Assembly (NCBI GenBank): GCA_032717465.1
Contig: CM064715.1
Location: forward strand, 37,207,604 to 37,271,603
Direction: 5' to 3'
From: Coenobita brevimanus
Lineage: Eukaryota; Arthropoda; Malacostraca; Decapoda; Coenobitidae
DNA: 64,000 bases
Made by a program: the position numbers and the translations under genes. Shown piece by piece: positions 56,401-64,000 of this stretch (positions are counted from its first letter, which is position 1; every line of letters begins with the position of its first letter). The notes under the pieces were generated by a model, which saw nothing but the letters and a program-made list of their open reading frames with translations, was not told the origin of the DNA and made no database searches.

Positions 56401-57929
56401 CAGTGTGCCAACTGGGGCTAGGTCTTGTGCGCCTGTAGGTGTTTGAGTTTCTGCTTGAGGTGGATCAGGGGTCGGAGGAGGTGGGGTTGGTGGAGGGTTG
56501 GAGGTGGCAGCGGAGGGGGAGGAGTAGGGGTGGCTCGCTGAATAATCATTCATGTGGCGTGATGCCATCTTCACGCTGGCTGGTGTTCGTGCCCCAGTGT
56601 ATAATTTTGACGTGGGCCGGCCAATCATCATCCTGGGTGGCTTGAATGCAGGTGCGCACCTGGTTGGTAGAGTACGATGGCTGCACTCACAAATGCCGTT
56701 TCCTTGGGCCAATTGCGGGATGAATGTGAGATGTTATATCCAAAGAGGGTGGATTGCTCTTTCCAGATTTTACCTGTAAACTCGGGTGCATTATCGGAGT
56801 GGAGGGCTTGGGGAATCCCGAAGTACGGAAACACGTGGAGGATCATGAGGATCATGGCCTCTGCGATGGCGAGGGCATGGTGTTCTTTCACTGGACAGGC
56901 GACTAGGAATTTAGAGTAGGTGTCTACAAACGTAATGATGTAGCGGTAGCCTGACTTAGGGGGAAGGGGGCCGACCACATCAGTCAATAGCAGCTGCCAC
57001 GGTTTGCTGGCCACTGGGCAACCCAAGGAGCCTGGTGTACGGGTGATGTCCTTCCCGAGGGCGCACTCTCGGCAGGCTTGGATTACTTGTTGCACTAATT
57101 TAGAGGGGTGTGGGACCCAGAAGATGTCATTAAATGCCTGGAGCAATTTTTTGGTGCTGAGGTGTAGCCCGTTGTCGGAGTGGAGATGGGTTAGGGTGTC
57201 TATCGTGGCCTCGGGGTTGAGGGTTATGTGGCTGGACTGGGTGTACAACAAGTCGCTGGATCTTTGTAGTTTGGAAAACAGGTGGGATGGTATCCAGTCA
57301 GAGCGGTCTTTGGCTTGCCACCGTTGCAGGAGGGTGGGCACAGATTGGATGGCACTCATGGGGAGTCTAGAGAGGGCATCGGCGTTCATGTGGAGTTTTC
57401 CAGGTTGGTACGAGATGTCAAAATTGAATTCTTCCAAGGTCTCCCTCCAGCAGATCATCTGTGCATTTTTGGTGTCGGATTGGCGGAGCCATTGTAGTGA
57501 TTGGTGATCGGTGATGATGGTTACGTGGGTGCCCACCAAGTACGCACGGAAGTACTCAAGTGCCCAGATGATACCGAGGCACTCCTGTTTCGTGGCTGCA
57601 TAGTTTCTTTCAGCCTGGTTGAGGGTACAGCTGGCGTAGGCGATGATGTGCTCCCTGCCGTCTTGTACCTGTGCTAGTGCAGTGCCTATGGTCACCAGGG
57701 AGATGTCAGTGTAGAGGCGGACTGGGATGATATAATCTGGGAATGCCACTACGGGGGCTGTGATGACCTTGTCTTTGAGGGTCCGGAAGGCTTGTAGGCG
57801 TTCTTCGGTCCAAGTGAATGGCTCCCCCTTCTTGGTGAGATCAAGTAGTGGTTTGGCGATGGTAGCAAAGCCTTTTATAAAACGCCGGTAATAGGAGGCG
57901 AGACCTATGAAGGTGCGCATGTCGTGCAT
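56401..57929 (-). pseudogene. RNase H and integrase of Gypsy 3
   Basis: Open from 57,929 to 56,628. RNase H: FIGLASYYRRFIKGFA, VRLYTDISLVTIGTALA, QAERNYAATKQECLGIIWAL, TIITDHQSLQWLRQ and NADALSRLP. Integrase: H2C2 with CRECALGK; core Asp in FVDTYSKF and Asp in HSDNAPEF. A frameshift near 56,700 puts the catalytic Glu (ICECSHRTL) in another frame. Confidence 0.9.
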
Positions 57930-58025
57930 GTCTCGCAGCGGGGGGAGATTGGCTAAGGCTCTAAGTTTTTCCGGGTCTGGTCCGATGCCTTCCTTTGATA
58001 TGATGTGTCCTGTGAAGGAGATGGA

Positions 58026-58544
58026 TCACTGGGTTAGAACACATTTGAATGGCCGAAGTTTAAGCCCAGCATGACGTATTCTGGAAAAAACCTGGCATAG
58101 GAGGTGAAGGTGGTTGGGCCATGTTCTGCTGAATATGATGACGTCATCAAGGTAGGCGAGGCAGATTTCCCATGTGAGGCCGCTGAGGATGGACTCCATG
58201 AGGCGGGAAAATGTTGCTGGGGCGTTGCAGAGGCTGAAAGGGAGCACGCTGAATTCATAGTGCTCCCCGTTGCTGGTAGAGAAGGCAGTCTTTCGTCGGT
58301 CCTCTGAGTGCACAGGGACCTGTCAGTATCCCGACTACAAGTCTAGGGTTGAGAACCAAGAGGCTTCGTAAAGTGAATCCAGGGAGTCGTTGATCCTCGG
58401 TAGGGGAGTGGCATCCTTGATAGTGACATCATTTAGGCAACGGTAGTCCATGCAGAATCTCAGTGTCCCATCTTTCTTTTTGACAAGGACGACAGGAGAG
58501 GACCAAGGGCTGGTGGATGGAGATATCACACTGGCACCTAACAT
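58026..58544 (-). pseudogene. Reverse transcriptase of Gypsy 3
   Basis: [35 protein letters not shown] then two stops (TAG, TGA) where Gypsy 1 has QSGYWQV, then FSVLPFSLCNAPATFSRLM and the catalytic AYLDDVIIFSR. Otherwise well conserved. Confidence 0.9.
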
Positions 58545-58575
58545 GTCATGGACCTGCCGGTCTTCCTCGGCCCGT

Positions 58576-59679
58576 TCATGGGGTTTTTCCGGTGAGCAGG
58601 TTGCCAGATGGGGGGGGGCCCATCATATGTATCTCATGGGACAGGATGGTGTTGTGACTGATGCTGGTGGGTCCCGACAAAAAGATGTCCTGAAAGTCCA
58701 GGAGGAGGAGTCGCAGGTTGGTGGTTTGTTGAGGAGAGAGATGGTTGGAGAGTGGGGGGAGGATCGGGGAGTTAGTGGACGAGGGGGTGGTGGTGCAGGG
58801 CTCTGCCTCTTCCATCTCACCTACTACTTGACCCTTGGGGAGGGTAAGGGGTGAGGCGGAGAGATTAGACGCGCAGACCGCAGCGAGGTGTGGGGGAAGG
58901 AAGGTGGGAAAAAGGAGGCAGGAGGCAATGGCGCCCACCGGGGTGGCTGGGGAGAATACTATATGGGTGCTGGTGGGTCGATGCAAAGGGAGCCAGTTCT
59001 CGTGGTGGGGGGGAATGGTTATGGTGGAGGATAATGTAGGTGGGAAGATGGGTGGGGGCGGGTGGTAGGTGCTGGGGTGGGACTAAGGGATGGGGGGGAA
59101 GAGGGGGGATTTACGGTGTGGCACTTGCACAGAGCTTGAGGGGGTGGATCTGGTGTCTTATGGAAATGCAACCACCTTCCGTGACGGCCGATGTTGGCCC
59201 GGAATTTCTGCAACAGATCCAACCCCAAATGCCCGTCATAGGTACGGCAGGAGGAGTCAAATATAATAAACTGGTGTTGGGTGGTTGCTTTCTGGTGAGT
59301 TTGGACACAAAGAGCCCAGGTTTCCCCACAGATGAGCAGGGGGCTGTCCCCCATGTCTACGAGGTGAGCCAAGGTGGGGAGGAGAGGGCCGAAGGCTCTG
59401 GTGTGATGGCAGTAGAAGTGATGGTATAGGCGCAACCTGGCTGCTCCCGTGTCAACCAGCAGTCGAGCTTTCACCCCGTTCAACCTGGCCTTATCATAAA
59501 CCGGGGGCGATACTTGTGTGATGTGGCCCCCACCACTGTGGGGAGGTGCGGGGACGGTCCTTGAAATCCAGTTGGGGTGAGGTGCCTTCCTCCTCGCCAC
59601 CTATGTCCGCCTCGTCAGCGTCGGGGTCCTCTATGGGGGGGTAAGGTTCGTCGGGCAGATTATCCTTGATGGCCGACAC
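58576..59679 (-). pseudogene. Protease and linker of Gypsy 3
   Basis: Retropepsin motif ARLLVDTGAARL near 59,450, ending IFDSSCRTYDGHLGLDLLQK. A Pro-rich linker leads to the RT, with LLLLDFQDIFLSG near 58,700. D-T-G-A is intact, unlike in Gypsy 1. Confidence 0.8.
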
Positions 59680-60447
59680 TGCAGCACCCCTGGTTAGCAG
59701 CTCTTTGCTGGGCGGCCTTTAGTTGCTCTCTAATATCGTGTATGGGGCAGCTGTGACTGCATGTCATGAACTCCCAGGGGTTGATGGAGATGAGATTGGA
59801 CGTCTCCCAGGGAGTAGGATGCTTCATGGTGGGGATGGCACTGGGAAGGGCTGTTGGTTCCTGGGGCGGCGGGTGTGGGGTCGGTGTCCGGGGCTTGTTG
59901 GGGGGCAGCTTGTGGGTGGGGTTTCTGCTCACTGCCCCTATCTGTTGGGGCACGAAGCGGGCAGCAAGTAGGCGCCTCAACAATTGGATGTCTTTGTCAA
60001 CATCCCCAGTCAGGTCATAAATGGTAAAATGTTCCCTGACCACACTGGAGAGTATTCGTAGGAGAGTATTAAACATATGTTGGTCCTAGGTTTGTGGGTC
60101 TGCCTCCGGATAGGCAGGGGCGACGAGACATTGTGTTTGAATGAGGGTGTCATCCAAGTTCCCATCGTATGTTAGTGTGTCTAACTGGGAGAAGGCGATG
60201 ACTTTCTCTAGTGAGGGCATGACAGCTTGGGTCACGATTTGTTGAAATTGGTCCCATTTCAGTTCCGGGACTATTTTGTGACTATGCTCGATACAATTTT
60301 TCCGAGGTGGGGGAGTGTGACTGCTATCTTTTCGCAATCATTCTCAAAGCTTATGTCTAGTATGGCTTTGATCATAGACATATTTGTGTGTATATTGCAG
60401 AGTTCGGCGTCGAACTTTGAGAGTTGGATGTGTGATTTGGCCGCCAT
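59680..60447 (-). pseudogene. gag of Gypsy 3
   Basis: ATG 60,447 (MAAKSHIQLSKFDAELCNIH), frameshifted, then FSQLDTLTYDGNLDDTLIQT (60,337-60,086) and MFNTLLRILSSVVREHFTIY (60,076-59,660). It parallels the Gypsy 1 gag throughout. No zinc knuckle seen. Confidence 0.8.
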
Positions 60448-60510
60448 GGTTGCGGAATTTACGTTCCTCGGTGTTTTACTGCCGGGTCAAGAACCACCGA
60501 TAGCCACCAG

Positions 60511-62724
60511 TGTTATCCTGCGCGTTCTGTGTCCCGACTTCTCAGGTCGAGTCACGGTGCAACTCTGGGTCCTTAATTCCTGACCGGGTCAGCACTAGCA
60601 AGGAAGAGAAACACAAACACCACGAGTAAACAAATACACTAATATATTAATAGAGAACAATTACACACACAACATTCTATGACCAGAGTCGAAATTACAC
60701 AATGTCTTACACTGATATCGATCTCAATCACTGTCCTCCAAGTTTAGCATCATTGTCTCACATCTGGGTTATTTCCTCACAGTATCACAGGCAATATTTC
60801 ACCAATATAGCTAGTATGTCAACACAGACAGATATGCAGACAACACAACCCCACACACCCACAGGGACAGTTCTTAAGCCTAGGTGTTCGTGTGACATAG
60901 ACGGGTCCTAGCTGATACATCATCTCCACGTGAAATGGACGGAAGTCCCTAGCTAACTTAGCCTCTATACACACGTGACACAGGCCGAGAATATACCGTA
61001 GGTCACACTGGGGGAAGTGGGGGGGGAGGGGCTTAATGAGGATAGGGAGGGTTTCTCTCTGTAGGGCCAGGCCGGGGGCAGGGAGGAGAGGGGGGGGAAG
61101 GGTATAGCACTGAGATACACTGAGATATTGCTGTGTTACGTGAGTGGCACGGGCTCAACTGTCACCATCCGAGGTGGGGGGGGTAGTCTCAACCAGGGGC
61201 TGGGGTTATACATTCCGCATGTGATTCACAGGGGCTTGATTCATCGGCAAGGGGGGGAAACACTATGAGTGGGGGGGGGAAGTGTGTGCTGCATACAGGT
61301 ATAGCGGGGAGGAACACAGAACACTAGTTCACTGGTAGTTCACTGGAGAAGGGGGGCTCACAACACTGGGGAAGTATACGTTCATGAGACCTGTTACTCA
61401 GGGTTCTGATGGAGGGGGGGGACCACGGCCCTCAGGGAAGAGGACCTATGCGGGGAGCTCCAGGTGGCAGCCAGGCGTGGGAGGCAGGCCGTCTGGGGAG
61501 CTGTGCAGGACAGTGGGGCCCGGGGAGTTGCCACTAGTCTGGGAGGAATGGGGAGGCATCTGGGATGGCTTTCTCGCCACTTAGGCCCTGCAGGAGGCAG
61601 GGGTCTCGTGACTGGGACCGAAGAGGGCCAGGAGTCGGGCTACATGCAGTTGGCCCTTAGTCATCTTTGGGGTCCGGGGGAGGGCCCGGTGGTGGCCCGG
61701 GTCGAGGGTCAGCCTGGAGGAGGGTGCCGCTAGGGTGGGGCAGCCTGCATCCCGGTTCAGGGCTGCCATCAGGGAAGAACTGTGGCCAGTCACGTCGGGG
61801 GAGACCCTTCGGCCATGGCGAGCACCTGGGGAGGCCCGCTGGCTCTGGGGGCTGCAGCCTCTGCTGCAAGGGGAGGCCGACAGGGTAGGGCTGTGGCCTC
61901 TGGTCCTGGCAGAGCCTGTCAGTGCCTGGGGTGGCCCAGACTGGAGGGACTGGATCCCGGGCCTTGGGGATGCCTCGTCTGGTCCGGACTCAGGTGGGGA
62001 GCCTGTAGGGGGAGAGAATCCAGCCTTCCAAGGAGAGAGCTGGAAAGAGTGGCACCTCGCTCTAACCCCAGGGCTGTCGGTCAAGGCAGAGGTGACTCCT
62101 GTCATCAGGCAGCCCCGTCGGGCACCGCCTGTGCTCCTACGTGGAGCAGGGACGCGGGGGCACTCCTGTCGTAGGGCTAGGTCCTCCTGCCCTTGAGACG
62201 TCAGGAGGAAGAGGTTAGATGTACTCTCTCAGCTTTTGCCACAGCTCCGACGGCGCGTACCCTCCTTCTGTGTGGGAAGGTTCTATGCCTGTAACGTTGG
62301 GAGGAAGAGGTCGGACATACTCTCTTGGCTTTTGCCACAGCTCTGACAGAGCGTGCCCTCCTTCAGTCTCGGCAGGGGAATAGCAACCCTAGAGGCTCCT
62401 CCTGAGTCCTCAGTCAAATGTGGAGCCGATCCAGAGGACTCGGCATCTGAGGGTGAGCTTGTGAGCTTGCCACTGCAAGTCCTACCCCGATTCTGGCAAG
62501 CATTCCCTCTGCTGGAGAGTAGTGTACTTTTTCTGTACAGTGCCGGGTGGCCTGGCTGTGCGAAAGAGGGGCGCCGGGTCGCGAGGGGGATGTGCCGTTG
62601 TTGCCTGGACATTGGCCCAGGTAAATCAGCCCCTCCGTCGTCTCCTTGTGGGGTGGGCATCATCCCCTCACTCTCTCCTCCTGGGGTGATGGTGTCGGGA
62701 TCAACCTGCCGAGCTGGTATTTCA
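60511..62724 (-). repeat. 5' LTR of Gypsy 3
   Basis: 2,214 bp, TGTTATCCTGCG to CTGGTATTTCA on the plus strand. Ninety bp shorter than the 3' LTR, about one minisatellite unit. Many substitutions separate the two LTRs, so the insertion is much older than the Gmr1-like element. Confidence 0.92.
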
Positions 62725-63112
62725 ACAATAAATTATAGCATCAGTAAAAAAATAACAAATGGACTCGTCTCATTTGTCAAGTAAACACGCGGAGGAAAAT
62801 ACATTTTGTGATTTTTAAAATCAGTATAATGATAAACAATATGCAAAAATAAGATTTAAAAAAAAAATCTATCACAATATGATCTAAGTGGTTAGTTTGA
62901 TGGGGTGACTGGACACCCCAGGGGGGGGCGTGAAGTGCCCCTCTCTCTCACTACAGCAGAGGCAGGACTAAACCAATCCACAGGCTCCCTCCCCTCATGA
63001 ATCAGGAGAGTATTGGAACGGAGAGAAATATTCGAATTACCGGCAAGGAAATATGAGCTTTTTAAAAAAAATGGGGGTGCCAAAACACCCCACCTGACTA
63101 ATGAAAGGTTAA

Positions 63113-64000
63113 TTGGGTGCGAGCACCCACATACATCACCCTAACCAGCCACTCCTCGACCACAAGCTTTCTCATTGCCCTTTTCACCACCTCTCTAGTG
63201 ACTCTGTCAAAGGCCTTCTCCAGATCAACAAAAACAAAGTACAGTTCTCTTTTCTTTCATATATATTTTTCCTGAAGCTGTCAAACAGTGAATATTGCAT
63301 CAGTGGTCCGTTTGCTTGGCATAAACTCAAATTCCATCTCATCAATATTTCACTCTTTCTCTAATCATACCATCTAGAACTCTCTCCATTACCTGCATTA
63401 TCTGGCCTAAAAGCTTTATGCCTCTACAATTTCCTCATTCCAGGGCATCAACCTTCCCCTAGTACACATTTACAATTACACTCTTCAGCCAATCATCCGG
63501 GACAAGACACCCATATATAATCGTATTTATAAAGTCAAAGACTAACCTCACTCCTATGCCTCCTGAGGCTTTTAACGTTTCAGCAGTCAACCCAGACACA
63601 CCTGCTGGCTTCCCCACATGCATCCTGCCTATTCCCCTGCTCTCAGTAGTAGAGTCAATCAAAGGCCAAGGGCCAAACACAGGATCTATTGGCTCCAAAC
63701 CGTCCCTGTCCCAGTTAAACTCCTCATTCAACAACTGGCTGTAATGCCCTCTCCTGGCATCTTCAATATCCCCACTGGTCACCACTACCTTTCATCATTC
63801 TTCACACACTGTTCACTTGTGATGTCCCTGTTCTCCCTCTTGATCTGATTTGCCACCTTAAGTATCATATTCTTCCATTCCACACGATTTAGGTTATCAA
63901 GTATAAGTCCCTGTGACTCAGACTTCCCCCTGTAAACCTCTTCAAGCCCTATGCTTGGCAGTCAAAAATTCCTCTCTGTTACCACCCTTCTTCCATTCCC
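63113..64000 (-). pseudogene. LINE X, RT N-terminal part (continues beyond the window)
   Basis: On the minus strand: RRGHYSQLLNEEFNWDRDGL, HVGKPAGVSGLTAETLKASG, LVPDDWLKSVIVNVY (63,785-63,459), then RGIKLLGQIMQVMERVL, YFVFVDLEKAFDRV (motif A) and MYVGARTQL at 63,113. The MITE follows, and the protein continues at 52,711. Sequence at 63,786-64,000 is the upstream part, with stops. The 5' end lies outside the window. Confidence 0.82.

Larger units (their letters stand above)
52915..62724 (-). mobile_element. Gypsy 3: full-length long-LTR Ty3/Gypsy element
   Basis: 9,810 bp on the minus strand, with LTRs 52,915-55,218 and 60,511-62,724 and a 5-bp duplication ACAAT (52,910-52,914 and 62,725-62,729). 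gag, protease, RT, RNase H and integrase are in the usual Ty3/Gypsy order. A Pro-rich region follows the integrase. Frameshifts and stops make it inactive. It is the best reference for the lineage, including Gypsy 1 and the LTRs at 32.3, 37.9 and 45.4 kb. Confidence 0.92.
52716..63108. mobile_element. piggyBac-type MITE inside LINE X, carrying Gypsy 3
   Basis: The right end abuts TTAA (63,109-63,112); the left abuts TCAA (52,712-52,715), a one-base change of TTAA. The termini are CCCTTCGTTAGTCC and, from the right, CCTTTCATTAGTCAGG, followed on both sides by GTGGGGT. Removing it rejoins LINE X in frame (..ARTQL + RVNGD..). Without Gypsy 3 it is about 570 bp with no transposase. Confidence 0.8.

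Overview
The window is eukaryotic, almost certainly from an arthropod and probably a malacostracan crustacean. That is an inference from a 5S rRNA-derived SINE close to arthropod 5S, spliced exons, long microsatellites and the transposon families present. I see no prokaryotic gene, operon, CRISPR array or ribosome-binding site. Nearly all of the 64 kb is transposable elements inserted into one another. The only sign of a host-like gene is a broken spliced gene on the minus strand at 15.7-19.7 kb.

Layout. 0.1-10.9 kb: a decayed Harbinger (HARBI1-type) transposase is split by a piggyBac element, and that piggyBac transposase is split by a very young LTR retrotransposon. 12.4-14.2 kb: LINE A, a non-LTR retrotransposon with a GATA tail. 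14.6-19.7 kb: a second Harbinger tail, tandem repeats and a spliced minus-strand gene carrying a hAT insertion. 20.2-22.4 kb: AT-rich satellite holding a piggyBac-type element that itself contains a 5S-derived SINE. 22.4-31.9 kb: Gypsy 1, a long-LTR Ty3/Gypsy element with a piggyBac MITE in its RT. 32.3-37.0 kb: a solo LTR of the same Gypsy lineage carrying an apparently intact Tc1/mariner-superfamily transposon. 37.9-39.8 kb: a second LTR in opposite orientation. 41-52.7 kb: interleaved fragments of a second piggyBac, LINE A, a CR1/Jockey-type LINE, a third LINE (LINE X) and a solo LTR with a tRNA-like SINE. 52.7-63.1 kb: a piggyBac-type MITE inside LINE X, containing full-length Gypsy 3. 63.1-64 kb: the rest of LINE X, running off the window.

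Main discovery. The jumble at 41-52 kb is explained by one ~7.9 kb inversion between TTAA at 42,743-42,746 and TTAA at 50,613-50,616. Mentally undoing it repairs four unrelated broken elements at once. LINE A and the CR1-type LINE rejoin in frame. The second piggyBac rejoins across LINE A with a 9-bp target-site duplication. The two parts of LINE X take up their correct order around the CR1-type insertion. Both breakpoints are at TTAA, the palindromic target and excision scar of piggyBac, so the inversion may have followed piggyBac excision.

Other points of interest: a 5S-derived SINE sharing its 3' tail with LINE A; a Gmr1-like LTR element that lost most of integrase through RNase H yet has nearly identical LTRs; fast-changing minisatellites at the same place in every long Gypsy LTR; and three related mini-exons, two of which keep a symmetric phase and one of which would complete a C2H2 zinc finger.
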